From Novosphingobium sp. MW5 (GTDB taxonomy: Bacteria; Pseudomonadota; Alphaproteobacteria; Sphingomonadales; Sphingomonadaceae): a stretch of DNA of 64,000 bases. Every line of letters starts with the position of its first letter. The first letter of the stretch is position 1. The DNA is taken from NCBI GenBank assembly GCA_025938935.1, contig JAPCWB010000001.1, positions 3,100,001-3,164,000 of the forward strand. The letters are read 5' to 3'. The translations under genes were made by a program, and so were the position numbers. Of this stretch, positions 10,816 through 20,341 are shown one piece after another. The notes beneath the pieces were generated by a model. The model did not search any database. It was not told the origin of the DNA and was given only the letters and a program-made list of their open reading frames with translations.

Positions 10816-12387
10816 TTACCCCTCGGTCGCTTCCTTCCACGTCAGCACAGGCTTGCGCGCGGCCATCGTTTCGTCAAGCCGGCGGCGCGGGGCGTGGTGT
10901 GGCGCGCTTTTCAGGCTGGGATCGGCATTGCGCGCGCGAGCTGCGAGACTGCGCATCGAGGCGATGAAGCGATCGAGCCCGTCCTTGCTCTCGGTCTCGG
11001 TCGGCTCGATCAGCATCGCGCCGTGGACCACCAGCGGGAAATAGACCGTCATCGGGTGGAAGCCCTCGTCGATCAGTCCCTTGGCGATGTCGAGCGTGGA
11101 GTAGCCATCCGGCAGGCCATCGTCGCTGAACAGTGCCTCGTGCATGCAGGGGCCAGCCTTGCCAAAGGGTGCGTTCAGCACGTCCTCCAGGCTGCGCAGC
11201 ACGTAATTGGCGTTGAGCACCGCGTCTTCCGCCACCTGTCGCAGCCCGTCGGCACCGTGGCTGAGGATGTAGGTCAGCGCGCGGGTGAACATGCCCATCT
11301 GGCCGTGGAACGCCGCCATACGCCCGAAGGACTGGCTATGACCGTAAGCCGCCGCATCCTCTTCTTCAACGAGGTGGACCACGCCGTCCTTGCCTTTCGC
11401 GGTGAACGGCAGCGGGCCGAAGGGCGACAGCGCTTCAGACAGCACCACCGGCCCCGAGCCCGGCCCGCCACCGCCGTGCGGGGTGGAAAAAGTCTTGTGC
11501 AGGTTGATGTGCATGGCATCGATGCCAAGGTCGCCGGGGCGCACCTTGCCGACCACGGCGTTGAAATTCGCGCCATCGCAATAGACGTATCCACCCGCGG
11601 CATGAACCGCGTCCGAAATCGCCTTCATGTCGCGCTCGAACAGGCCGCAGGTGTTGGGGTTGGTGATCATCACCCCGGCAATGTCGGGCCCCAAGCGCGC
11701 CGTGAGCGCCGCCATGTCGACACGGCCGTCCGACGTCGCGGGTATGTTCTCGACCGCGAAACCGGCGAAGGCGGCGGTGGCCGGATTGGTGCCGTGGGCG
11801 CTTTCGGGGACGAGGATGATCTTGCGGTCTTCCCCGCGCGCCTCGATCGCCGCCTTGATGCACAGGAGGCCGCAAAGTTCGCCGTGGGCACCGGCTTTGG
11901 GCGTCATGGCAACGCCGTGCATGCCGGTGAGTTCGATCAGCCAGTGGGCCAGCTCGTTGATCACCTCGTAAGCGCCGCGCACGGTGCGCTGCGGCTGGAG
12001 CGGGTGGACATCGGCAAAACCGGGCAGCCGCGCGACCTTCTCGTTCAGGCGCGGGTTGTGCTTCATCGTGCACGATCCCAGCGGGAACGGGCCGAGGTCG
12101 ATGGCATAATTCTGGCGGCTGAGGCGCGTATAGTGGCGCACGGTTTCCGGCTCGGACAGTCCGGGAAGCGCGAGCGGGTCCTTGCGCAGGTGCTTGGCCA
12201 GGCCCGGCAGAACGTCGCCTTGCGGCTCGTCCATGTCGACCCCGCAAGTGCCGGGGCGGCCGAGTTCGAAGATCAGCTTTTCCTCGAGCGAGAGGCCCTT
12301 GTCGCCACTGGCGGTGATCAGGGAAAGTTCTCCGTCGCCAGCCTCGCCCATTGCGGGCCGCCAGCCGGAAGCGTTGGGCGCGTTCAT
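10816..12387 (-). CDS. gcvPB: Glycine dehydrogenase (decarboxylating) subunit 2
   Basis: C-terminal half of the split P protein of the glycine cleavage system, a PLP enzyme that decarboxylates glycine and passes the aminomethyl group to GcvH. 523 residues, normal length. The PLP lysine lies in [19 protein letters not shown], preceded by the cofactor-pocket sequence [23 protein letters not shown] near residue 110 is also typical. Its ATG overlaps the gcvPA stop by 4 bp (ATGA), indicating translational coupling of the two halves. It is the last gcv gene of the riboswitch-controlled operon. Confidence 0.97.
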   Translation of the reverse strand: MNAPNASGWRPAMGEAGDGELSLITASGDKGLSLEEKLIFELGRPGTCGVDMDEPQGDVLPGLAKHLRKDPLALPGLSEPETVRHYTRLSRQNYAIDLGPFPLGSCTMKHNPRLNEKVARLPGFADVHPLQPQRTVRGAYEVINELAHWLIELTGMHGVAMTPKAGAHGELCGLLCIKAAIEARGEDRKIILVPESAHGTNPATAAFAGFAVENIPATSDGRVDMAALTARLGPDIAGVMITNPNTCGLFERDMKAISDAVHAAGGYVYCDGANFNAVVGKVRPGDLGIDAMHINLHKTFSTPHGGGGPGSGPVVLSEALSPFGPLPFTAKGKDGVVHLVEEEDAAAYGHSQSFGRMAAFHGQMGMFTRALTYILSHGADGLRQVAEDAVLNANYVLRSLEDVLNAPFGKAGPCMHEALFSDDGLPDGYSTLDIAKGLIDEGFHPMTVYFPLVVHGAMLIEPTETESKDGLDRFIASMRSLAARARNADPSLKSAPHHAPRRRLDETMAARKPVLTWKEATEG

Positions 12388-13754
12388 GCGGGGACTCCTA
12401 CCAGGACTTCGCTCAGCGCCGAGGCAAAGGCGGCGATATCGGCTGCGGTGGTCAGTTCGCTGGCGCAGACCAGCAGGCCTTTCGCCAGTTCGTCATTGCC
12501 CGGATAGAGCCGGCCGAGCGGCACGCCGCCGAGCACGCCCTTGTCCGCCAGCTCGCGCACAACCCCACGCGCATCACGCGGCAGGACGACGGTGAATTCG
12601 TTGACGTAAGCCTCGTTGAGCACCGAAACGCCGGGGATCGCTGCCACCGCGTCAGCGGTGCGGCGCGCGGCCTGGTGGTTGATGCGGGCGAGCTTGGCCA
12701 GCCCTTCCCCGCCCAGCAGCGTCATGTGGATCGAGAAGGCCAGCGCGCAGAGGCCGGAATTGGTGCAGATGTTGCTCGTCGCCTTCTCGCGGCGGATATG
12801 CTGTTCGCGCGTGGAAAGTGTCAGCACGAACCCGCGCCGCCCCTCTGCATCGACCGTCTGGCCGCAAAGGCGCCCGGGCATCTGCCGCAGGTACTTCTCA
12901 CGGCAGCCGAACAGGCCGAGGTAAGGCCCGCCGAAGTTGAGCCCGACCCCAATCGACTGGCCCTCACCCACGACGATATCCGCGCCGATGTGGCCGGGCG
13001 CCTCGATCAGGCCGAGCGCGACCGGCTCGGTCACCACGGCAATGACCAACGCACCGTGTACCTGTGCGGCGGCGGAAATTGCGGCGAGATCGGGAATGCG
13101 GCCGAGCATGTCTGGGTACTGGACAATGACGCACGAAGTCTCGCCGTCGATGGCAGCAATCACTTCCGCGTCATCGGTCTCAGCCGTCAGCGCAGGCGCG
13201 CGCACATCAAGCTTGTCCCCGGTGAACTTCGCCATGGTCTGGCAGGTCGCAACGTAATGCGCGTGAAGCCCGCCCGAGATGACAGCCTTCTTCCGCCGCG
13301 TGATGCGCCCGGCCATGACGACGGCTTCCCAGCAGCCGGTCGAGCCATCGTACATCGAGGCATTGGCGACATCAGTGCCAAGCAGCCGCGCCACTTGCGT
13401 CTGGAACTCGAAAAGCACCTGCAGTGTGCCCTGTGCGATTTCGGGCTGGTACGGAGTATAGGCGGTCAGGAACTCACCTCGCTGGATCAGGTGATCGACG
13501 GAGGCGGGAATGTGGTGGCGATAGGCCCCTGCCCCGAGGAAGAACGGCGCGGCACTGGCCGACAGGTTCTTCGCCGCAAGTGCCGACATATGCCGGTCCA
13601 CCGCCATTTCACTGGCGTGAAGCGGCAATCCGGCAACCGGCCCGGGAAGGCGCGCAGCGGCGGGTACGTCCTCGAACAGCGCGTCGACGCTGGATACGCC
13701 GATAACGCCAAGCATCTCGGCCCGCTCGGCCGGGGTCAGGGGCAAATATCGCAT
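12384..13754 (-). CDS. gcvPA: Glycine dehydrogenase (decarboxylating) subunit 1
   Basis: N-terminal half of the split P protein, which forms a heterotetramer with GcvPB. 456 residues begin [20 protein letters not shown]. Family signatures are [48 protein letters not shown] and the Gly-rich [21 protein letters not shown]. The half itself lacks the PLP lysine, as expected. It sits 4 bp after gcvH and overlaps gcvPB. The split arrangement is usual in alphaproteobacteria and Gram-positives, unlike the single-chain enzyme of E. coli. Confidence 0.97.
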   Translation of the reverse strand: MRYLPLTPAERAEMLGVIGVSSVDALFEDVPAAARLPGPVAGLPLHASEMAVDRHMSALAAKNLSASAAPFFLGAGAYRHHIPASVDHLIQRGEFLTAYTPYQPEIAQGTLQVLFEFQTQVARLLGTDVANASMYDGSTGCWEAVVMAGRITRRKKAVISGGLHAHYVATCQTMAKFTGDKLDVRAPALTAETDDAEVIAAIDGETSCVIVQYPDMLGRIPDLAAISAAAQVHGALVIAVVTEPVALGLIEAPGHIGADIVVGEGQSIGVGLNFGGPYLGLFGCREKYLRQMPGRLCGQTVDAEGRRGFVLTLSTREQHIRREKATSNICTNSGLCALAFSIHMTLLGGEGLAKLARINHQAARRTADAVAAIPGVSVLNEAYVNEFTVVLPRDARGVVRELADKGVLGGVPLGRLYPGNDELAKGLLVCASELTTAADIAAFASALSEVLVGVPA

Positions 13755-13758
13755 GGGG

Positions 13759-14130
13759 TCAAAGTCCCTTGATGAAGTCCTGGTAGCCGTCCGCGTCCAT
13801 CAGGCTGTCCAGCTCACTGGCGTCCGACAGGGTGATGCGGAACAACCAGCCGCCCTCTTCCGCGTCGGTGTTGACCAGTTCGGGCGCATCGGCGAGCGCG
13901 CCGTTGGCCTCGGTCACCGTGCCCGAGACGGGGGTGTAAACGTCGCTGGCAGCCTTGACCGAGTCCACGACGCAGGCACTGTCGCCCTTGCCAAAGGTCG
14001 CGCCTTCGTCGGGCAGTTCGACGAAAGTGATGTCGCCAAGCTGGCCCTGCGCGTAATCGGTGATGCCGACGGTGCCGGTGTCGCCGTCAACGTCGATCCA
14101 TTCATGTTCTTCAGTGAAATAGCGGGGCAT
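13759..14130 (-). CDS. gcvH: Glycine cleavage system H protein
   Basis: Lipoyl carrier protein that shuttles the aminomethyl intermediate between P, T and L proteins. 123 residues, normal size. The lipoylation site is Lys59 in [36 protein letters not shown] is the family hallmark. The C-terminus, GYQDFIKGL, is shortened relative to some homologues. It lies 2 bp after gcvT and 4 bp before gcvPA, so it is fully embedded in the operon. Function is secure. Lipoate attachment enzymes are not in the window. Confidence 0.97.
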   Translation of the reverse strand: MPRYFTEEHEWIDVDGDTGTVGITDYAQGQLGDITFVELPDEGATFGKGDSACVVDSVKAASDVYTPVSGTVTEANGALADAPELVNTDAEEGGWLFRITLSDASELDSLMDADGYQDFIKGL

Positions 14131-14132
14131 GA

Positions 14133-15267
14133 TCAGGCTCCTCGGAAATAACGATGGGGAACGAAGGGCATCGGCGTGACGGTGGCGGCGAGCCGCTTGC
14201 CACGCACATCGATTTCAAGCGACGTGCCGGGCGCGGTGAGCGCGGTATCGACATAGGCCATGGCAATCGGGCGCTCGAGGCTGGGTGAGAACCCGCCCGA
14301 GGTGACGCGGCCAACCTGCTTGTCACCGCTGAATACGAGGGCGCCTTCACGTGCTGCCTGCCGCCCTTCCAGCGAGAGGCCGACCTCGCTTTTGCGCCGG
14401 GCCGTCAGCCAGAACCTTGAGCGCCGGCTCTGCGCCAATGAAGCCGCCTTCGCTGCGGCGGCGCTTGTTGATGCCGAAAGTCAGGTCGGCGCTGACCGGA
14501 TCGATGTTTTCGTCCATGTCGTGCCCGTAAAGCGGCAATCCGGCCTCAAGCCGCAGGCTGTCGCGCGCGCCAAGCGCAATTGGCTTCACCTGCGGCTGGC
14601 CGCAGATCAGGTCCGCCAGTTCGGCAGCGTTTTCGGCCGGAATCGAGATTTCAAAGCCATCCTCGCCGGTATAGCCCGAGCGGCTGATCCAGGCGTCGAT
14701 GCCGCCCAGCTTGAACTGACCGCCCTTCATGAAGGTGAGCGCCGAAAGGGGGTATTCGCCCGTCACCAGCGGTTCCAGCGCGGCGAAGGCTTCCGGCCCC
14801 TGCAGGGCGAGCAGCGCGGTTTCGTCGAGGTGGTTGATGGTCACTTCGTCGGGCAGGTGTTCGCGCAAGTGGCCGATATCGTCCCACTTGGTCGCGCCAT
14901 TGACGACAAGGTAAAAACCCGTGCCCCAGCGCGTCACCATCAGGTCATCGAGCACACCGCCGTTCTCGTCGAGCAGCAGCGAATAGCGCACCGAGCCCAG
15001 TTTCAGCGTTGAAAGGTCGATCGGCAGCACGGCTTCGAGCGCGGCCTCCACGCCCTCACCGCTGATGTAGAGCTGCCCCATGTGGCTGACGTCGAACAGG
15101 CCGGCATGCTCGCGCGTCCAGAGGTGTTCGGCGATGATGCCTTCATACTGCACCGGCATCCAGTAGCCGGCAAAGGGCACCATGCGGCCGCCGCGTGCGC
15201 GGTGCCAGGCGTCCAGCGGAAGCGTCAGGACTTCGGGTTCTTCGACAATATCGTCAGCTTCGCTCAA
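14133..15267 (-). CDS. gcvT: Glycine cleavage T protein, aminomethyltransferase (frameshifted)
   Basis: Transfers the methylene group from GcvH to tetrahydrofolate, releasing ammonia. I start it at the TTG at 15267 (LSEADDIVEEPEVL), because ggag sits 7 bp upstream and leaves the riboswitch untranslated. The body has GGRMVPFAGYWMPVQYEG, LFDVSHMGQ, DENGGVLDDLMV and SGYTGEDGFEI. The frame breaks at about 14384-14393: the first part runs on as GPAQKRGRPLAG-, while the C-terminal part VGLSLEGRQAAREGALVFSG continues in another frame. One extra base, either near cctcg or in the tttt run, explains it. Corrected length would be about 378 residues, normal for GcvT. Confidence 0.9.
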
Positions 15268-15302
15268 GACACGACTCCGCACAGCTTGGTACACCACGTT
15301 CG

Positions 15303-15490
15303 GTGCCCCCTCTGTCACGGAAGCCTGAGAGCATTACCCCTTCGGCGGATGCGATTTTCACGCACCTCTTTCCAGAGCGTCGCTATTGGCCGGCGCGGTC
15401 CTTTTGCCTGAGAGTTTCCGGGGCGGTTGCTCCTTCGGCGTCCAGTTGCCCGTCGATTCCTCGACGAATCACAGGATCTCTCCCGCGCAG
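15303..15490 (-). promoter_or_regulatory. Tandem glycine riboswitch upstream of gcvT
   Basis: Read on the minus strand, two glycine-aptamer cores follow one another. Aptamer one (about 15488 to 15391) has gcgggagagatcc, then gccgaaggagcaa and ctctcaggcaaaaggac. Aptamer two (about 15383 to 15305) has gctctggaaagagg, then gccgaaggggtaa and ctctcaggcttccg. The paired elements GGAGAG-like start, CCGAAGG and CTCAGGCA match the glycine riboswitch consensus. The element ends about 36 bases before the gcvT start codon. Glycine binding would be expected to switch the gcv operon on. I see no obvious terminator between aptamer two and the start, so control could be translational. Confidence 0.92.
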
Positions 15491-15546
15491 CCAGCGACAA
15501 GAGGCGGATTGGCGGCGCGGGACTGGAGAGTCAACCGCGCGCTCTG

Positions 15547-16284
15547 CTATTCCACAGTGCCCGGCTTCGGCTTGCCGCCATGCACAGCAAGCCGCACGCT
15601 CTGTTCGAGCGCCTGCCGCCGGATCGCACGCAGGATCTCGTCATGCTCATAGACGAAGCGCCCGCGCACCTTTTGCAGCGCCAGCGCCAGCATGGCCTGG
15701 GCCATGACCTCGACATGGATCGAACGGTACTTGCGGTTCTTGCCGCGCAGAACGAGGTCCATCAGCGGGCTGAAAAGCTGCGCAAGGCGTTCGAGCGGAC
15801 GGTTTTGCTTGCGCGGACCGATCAGCAGTCCGGGGCGCAGCACGTCGATGCGGCCATAGGCGAGCTTGACCAGCGCGTCCTCCACCTCGCCCTTGACCCG
15901 CAGGTAAAGCTGCTTGGCGTGGCGATTGGCCCCGACCGAGGAGACGAGGATCAGCTGCCGCGCACCCGCCGCAAGACCCCACTTCGCACAGTCGAGCACG
16001 AGCTTTTCATCGACCAGCCGAAATTGCGCCTCGCTTTTGCCGGCCTGTTTCCAGGTGGTGCCGAGCGCGATAACCATCACGTCGGGCTGAGCCGCCGCGA
16101 TGGCGTCTTCCCAGCCGGTGGTGGGTGCCAGCAGCACCTCCATGCGCGCGCCTTTGGGCAAGTCGGCCTCATTGCGCGAAACGGCGACGAGCTTGACGTC
16201 GCTGCGCCCGACGCAGGCTTCGATCAGCGCCGTACCGACAAGCCCGGTCGCGCCGACAAGGCAGATGCGCGTCGGCCTAGACAT
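15547..16284 (-). CDS. Atypical SDR / NAD(P)-binding Rossmann protein
   Basis: 245 residues from the Met at 16284 ([20 protein letters not shown]). The Rossmann motif GATGLVG lies at the N-terminus, with VIALGTTWKQAGKS and LILVSSVGAN, and later YLRVKGEVEDALVKLAYGRI in which the Tyr/Lys pair is weak. This resembles atypical short-chain dehydrogenases (HTATIP2/CC3-like, oxidoreductase of unknown substrate). Its ATG overlaps the dGTPase stop by 8 bp, so it is likely the last gene of a racemase-dgt-SDR unit. Upstream in-frame starts add 13 residues that look non-conserved. Confidence 0.8.
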   Translation of the reverse strand: MSRPTRICLVGATGLVGTALIEACVGRSDVKLVAVSRNEADLPKGARMEVLLAPTTGWEDAIAAAQPDVMVIALGTTWKQAGKSEAQFRLVDEKLVLDCAKWGLAAGARQLILVSSVGANRHAKQLYLRVKGEVEDALVKLAYGRIDVLRPGLLIGPRKQNRPLERLAQLFSPLMDLVLRGKNRKYRSIHVEVMAQAMLALALQKVRGRFVYEHDEILRAIRRQALEQSVRLAVHGGKPKPGTVE

Positions 16285-17444
16285 TGGACAGGCCCTCAGG
16301 GGTCTCACCATAGATGCGCGCATAGGCGGAGATGGCGAAGCGGTCGGTCATTCCGGCGATATAGTCCGCGATGTGGCGGCTGCGGTCGGGCTCGGCCTCG
16401 TGATTGCGGGTGCCCCAGCTGTTGGTCATCAGCGCGGCATCTGTGCTGTAAGCGGCGAACAGACCGGCAGTAACGCGCTTGGCCCGCGCCGCAGTTTCAA
16501 TCTGTTCGGGGTGGTAATAGAGCCGTTCATACATGAACGCTTTCAGCCGCCGCTCCTGCGCGGCGACTTCGGGGAGAACCTTGCCAGCATGGTGCCCGAT
16601 TTGCGCACGTCGGTGGCAGATTCAACCCCCACCAGCGCTTCGCTCGTCGCAGCTATGAGGTCATTCACCATCCAGCCGATCTGGCTGCGTACCAGTTCGC
16701 GCAATTGCCGTTCGCGCGGGGCCTTGGGATAGCGCCGCTCTACCTCGCGCCAGTGGTCGGCGACGAAGTCGAGCGTCAGCAGGTCATCGAGTTCGAGGAA
16801 CCCCGCGCGCAGGCCATCGTCGATGTCGTGATTGTCATAGGCAATGTCATCGGCCAGCGCCGCGACTTGCCCCTCCAGCCCGCACCAGTCGCCGAGTTCT
16901 AGCGGGTAGGCCACATCCAGCTCGGCCAGCGCCCAGTTGGGATCGCTTACCGGTCCGTTATGTTTGGCCAGACCTTCGAGCAGTTCCCAGGTCAGGTTCA
17001 GGCCGTCGAATTCGCAATAAGGGCTTTCCAGCCGCATCAGCGTGCGCAGGCAGTGCGCGTTGTGATCGAAACCGCCGTGCGGGGCCAGGGCCTCGTCCAG
17101 GGCATCCTCGCCCGAATGGCCGAAAGGGGGTGGCCGATATCGTGCGCAAGGCACAGCGCTTCGGTCAGGTCCTCGTCCACGCCCAGCATGCGCGCGATGG
17201 TCCGGCCGATCTGCGCCACTTCCAGACTGTGCGTGAGGCGCACGCGATAGTGATCGCCATCGGGCGCGACAAAGACCTGCGTCTTGTGGCGCAGCCGGCG
17301 AAAGGCAATCGAATGGATGATGCGGTCGCGGTCGCGCTGGAAGGGCCCGCGCGGACCCCGCGCCAGCCCCTCGGACGTAGCGAACTCGCGCCCCCGGCTC
17401 TGCGACGGATCGCTGGCATAGGGCGCGCGGAAACGGTCGGTCAG
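16277..17444 (-). CDS. dgt: Deoxyguanosinetriphosphate triphosphohydrolase-like protein (two frameshifts)
   Basis: HD-domain dNTPase that hydrolyses dGTP to deoxyguanosine and triphosphate. Three pieces in two different shifts make one protein: [16 protein letters not shown] to [28 protein letters not shown] to GTMLARFSP; and [16 protein letters not shown] to the end (16277). The metal-binding H..HD pattern is visible in [10 protein letters not shown] and [10 protein letters not shown], with GGFDHNAH later. Single missing bases in the G runs at 17126-17130 and 16571-16574 explain both breaks. No ATG, GTG or TTG separates it from the upstream racemase; a CTG at 17444 in LTDRFRAPY is the only plausible internal start. 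Confidence 0.85.
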
Positions 17445-17448
17445 GTCC

Positions 17449-18143
17449 TCACTCCCCCCTAAAATCCACTCAGCCGCTGCCTCGGCATGAATGCGGGTGC
17501 AATCGTAGACCGGAAGGACCGACGCGTCGACATCGACAAGCATTTCCAGCTCGGTGCAGCCCAGCACCACCGCCTGCGCGCCGTCCTGCCCCAGGTTGGT
17601 CAGGATGGTCTTGAGCTCGCGCTCCGCCTGCCGGCTCGCCTTGCCGAGCAGGAGTTCGTCATAGATGATCCGGTCGAGCGTATCGACGAAGGCCATTTCG
17701 GGCGGCAGCAGTTCGATATCGCGCTCGATCAGCTTCTGGCGGTAAAAGCTTTCCAGCATGACATTGCGCGTGCCGATCAGCGCGATCTTGCGGCGCTTGT
17801 CCTGCGCCACGCGCTCCGCCACGCATTCGGCGATGTGGATCACCGGCACGTCGACGGCCTTCTGCACCTCGCCATGAACCTTGTGCATGGAATTGGCGCC
17901 GATGATGATCGCGCTCGCCCCGGCCTTTTCCAGACGCTTTGCCGACTGGGCGAGCGTTGCTGCCGCCTGCTTCCATTCCTCGGCTGTCGAGAGCCGCTGC
18001 AGGTCCTGGAAATCGAGACTTTCGATCAGCAGCGGAGCGGAATGGCGTGGGCCCGCGCTCTTCTGCACCAGCCGGTTGATGTGTTCGTAGTAAGTGCGCG
18101 TCGAATACCACGACATGCCGCCAATAAGGCCGAGTTTGCGCAA
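17449..18143 (-). CDS. Aspartate/glutamate racemase-family protein (first catalytic Cys absent)
   Basis: About 230 residues of the Asp/Glu racemase fold ([54 protein letters not shown]), closest in style to YgeA-type enzymes. The second catalytic cysteine is Cys196 in LGCTELE, but the position of the first, usually C in [PC]xNTxH, reads GANSMH (82-87), so the two-base racemase mechanism is doubtful. The frame runs without a stop into the dGTPase. One extra G in the six-base run at 17454-17459 would end it at a TGA at 17451 with ILGGE, so I annotate that end; a true fusion cannot be excluded. Confidence 0.78.
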
Positions 18144-18258
18144 CGCCGTTTCTCCTTCGAGGGATGGAACTGGCCCCCTGCTTGGGGCGGGCCTTACGCA
18201 AGGCGCCGCAAAGCGTCCACCCGCCGAGGGGTGCAGTCCACCGACAATGCGGGGGAAT

Positions 18259-18585
18259 CTATCGCTTTTCGCTGATCCAGCCGGTCTTGCACAGCGCCGC
18301 GGAGCTGAGCGTCACCTCAATCGCATCGGCATCGCCGTTCTTGCGCAGCGCCGCGACAAATTCCGCGATCGTCCGGCGCGGCGCGGCGTTGAGGCGCTGG
18401 AGTTCCTTCAACTGGTGGATCGTCAGCTTGCTCGCCATGCGCTGTGCCATGCACCCGGCGAGCGATTCCGACAGGCCGCCATCCATCAGCGCAGACTTCA
18501 CGCGGCTCGCCTTGATCTCCTGCACGCAGCCGGAGAGGACAAGTGCTGCGCCCAGGGCGGACAGCGCGGCAGCGCGCCGGAGCAT
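18259..18585 (-). CDS. Small lipoprotein, unknown function
   Basis: 108 residues with a lipoprotein signal: [19 protein letters not shown] then C20 in the lipobox LSGC. The mature part ([39 protein letters not shown]) is mostly helical and has two further cysteines. I do not recognise the family, though similar short lipoproteins are common in sphingomonads. Its ATG overlaps the pntB stop by one base (TGATG), so it is translationally coupled to the transhydrogenase operon. About 115 bp without a gene separate it from the racemase. Confidence 0.78.
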   Translation of the reverse strand: MLRRAAALSALGAALVLSGCVQEIKASRVKSALMDGGLSESLAGCMAQRMASKLTIHQLKELQRLNAAPRRTIAEFVAALRKNGDADAIEVTLSSAALCKTGWISEKR

Positions 18586-20057
18586 CAGTGCGCCAGCCCC
18601 TTGTTGATGTCCTCGACCATCTTCTTGGCATCGGCGAGGAGCATCAGCGTCTGGTCCATGTAGAACACGTCGTTATCGACGCCGGCATAGCCCACGCCGC
18701 CCATCGAACGCTTGATGAAGAACACCTGCTTGGCCTTGTCGACGTCGAACACGGGCATGCCGTAGATCGGCGATGACTTGTCGGTCTTGGCCGCCGGATT
18801 GACCACGTCGTTCGCGCCAATAATGAAGGCGACGTCAGCGGTGGCGAATTCGGAATTGATGTCCTCCAGCTCGAACACCTCGTCATAGGGCACGTTGGCT
18901 TCGGCCAGCAGCACGTTCATGTGCCCGGGCATGCGGCCAGCGACCGGGTGGATCGCGTACTTGACCTCAACGCCCTTGGCTTTCAGCAGGTCGCCCATTT
19001 CGCGCAGCGCGTGTTGGGCCTGGGAAACCGCCATGCCGTAGCCGGGGATGATGATGACCTTCTCCGCCTCGCCCAGCATATAGGCCGCGTCTTCGGCCGA
19101 GCCGCGCTTCCACGGGCGCTGTTCGCGCGCCTCGCCGCCGGACGGGCCGGCATCGGCGCCAAAGCCGCCGGCTATGACCGAGATGAAGCTGCGGTTCATC
19201 GCCTTGCACATGATGTAGCTGAGAATCGCACCCGACGAGCCGACCAGCGCGCCGGTGATGATCATCGCCGTGTTGTGCAGCGTGAAGCCCATCGCCGCCG
19301 CCGCCCAGCCCGAGTAAGAGTTGAGCATCGAGACGACCACCGGCATGTCCGCCCCGCCGATCGGGATGATCAGCAGGAAGCCGATGATGAAGCTCAGCGC
19401 AGTGATCGTGGCGATCACCCACAGACCCTGATCCTGCGTGAAGTACGCGGTGAGCCCGATGATCGCCGCCAAAGTGCCAAGGTTGATCACATGCCGCCCG
19501 GGCAGCATGATCGGCGCGCCCGACATCTTGCCCGCGAGCTTGAGGAAGGCGATCACCGAGCCTGAGAAGGTGATGGCACCGATGGCAACACCAAGGCCGA
19601 GTTCAATCCGGCTTTGCAGGTGAATCACGCCGTCCGCATCGGCAATGCCGAAAGCGATCGGATTGAGATAGGCCGCCCAGCCTACCAGCACTGCGGCAAG
19701 ACCCACAAGCGAGTGAAACGCCGCGACGAGCTGCGGCATGTCGGTCATCGCGATCTTGCGCGCGGTGACCCAGCCGATGGCACCGCCGATGGCGATGGCG
19801 GCGACGATCAGACCTATAGAACCGAAATCCAGATATGACGTATCATACGCTGGAAGACCAGGCGTCGTTGCAAGGTCGATTTTCGGGACATGAGTCACCA
19901 GCGTGGTGGCGACGGCAATCGTCATGCCGATCATGCCCATTCGATTGCCGGTGCGGCTCGTCGCCGGAGACGACAGCCCGCGCAGTGCGAGGATGAACAG
20001 AACGCCGGAAATCAAATAGGCGAGCATCGCCCACGAAGGAGTAGCGACGTGTTCCAT
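18585..20057 (-). CDS. pntB: NAD(P) transhydrogenase subunit beta
   Basis: Membrane and NADP(H)-binding subunit of proton-translocating transhydrogenase, which makes NADPH from NADH at the expense of the proton motive force. 490 residues from MEHVATPSWAMLAYLISGVL; the longer upstream frame lacks conservation. About nine helices are followed by the soluble dIII domain with VIIIPGYGMAVSQAQHALRE (nucleotide loop), HPVAGRMPGHMNVLLAEA and FIIGANDVVNPAA. The ATG overlaps the pntAB stop by one base. Length and order are normal for the three-subunit alphaproteobacterial form. Confidence 0.96.
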   Translation of the reverse strand: MEHVATPSWAMLAYLISGVLFILALRGLSSPATSRTGNRMGMIGMTIAVATTLVTHVPKIDLATTPGLPAYDTSYLDFGSIGLIVAAIAIGGAIGWVTARKIAMTDMPQLVAAFHSLVGLAAVLVGWAAYLNPIAFGIADADGVIHLQSRIELGLGVAIGAITFSGSVIAFLKLAGKMSGAPIMLPGRHVINLGTLAAIIGLTAYFTQDQGLWVIATITALSFIIGFLLIIPIGGADMPVVVSMLNSYSGWAAAAMGFTLHNTAMIITGALVGSSGAILSYIMCKAMNRSFISVIAGGFGADAGPSGGEAREQRPWKRGSAEDAAYMLGEAEKVIIIPGYGMAVSQAQHALREMGDLLKAKGVEVKYAIHPVAGRMPGHMNVLLAEANVPYDEVFELEDINSEFATADVAFIIGANDVVNPAAKTDKSSPIYGMPVFDVDKAKQVFFIKRSMGGVGYAGVDNDVFYMDQTLMLLADAKKMVEDINKGLAH

Positions 20058-20341
20058 CACTTCTTCTCCTTCTTCTTGTACATCGCCAGCATGCGCGCCG
20101 TCACGGCGAACCCGCCGAAGATGTTGACCGAGGCAAGCACCACGGCCAGCAGCCCCAGCCACTTGCTCGTCGCGCTACCCGCAGCGGCACTGGCAATCAG
20201 CGCGCCGACGACGATCACCGAGGAAATCGCGTTGGTCACCGCCATCAGCGGCGTGTGCAGCGCCGGGGTGACCGACCAGACGACGTAATAGCCCACGAAG
20301 CAGGCCATCACGAAGATCGAGAGGATTGAAATGAAGTCCAT
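20057..20341 (-). CDS. pntAB: NAD(P) transhydrogenase subunit alpha part 2 (membrane part)
   Basis: 94 residues with three hydrophobic helices (MDFISILSIFVMACFVGYYV, LHTPLMAVTNAISSVIVVGA, LLAVVLASVNIFGGFAVTAR) and a lysine-rich end. HTPLMAVTNAISS is the transhydrogenase alpha C-terminal signature. In E. coli this segment is fused to the alpha subunit; here it is a separate gene, immediately after pntAA (adjacent, no gap) and overlapping pntB by one base. Confidence 0.95.
   Translation of the reverse strand: MDFISILSIFVMACFVGYYVVWSVTPALHTPLMAVTNAISSVIVVGALIASAAAGSATSKWLGLLAVVLASVNIFGGFAVTARMLAMYKKKEKK

Noticed and set aside
10414..12507. 697-residue plus-strand open frame across gcvPB
   Set aside because: Shadow of gcvPB and gcvPA on the opposite strand; low-complexity Arg/His-rich protein.
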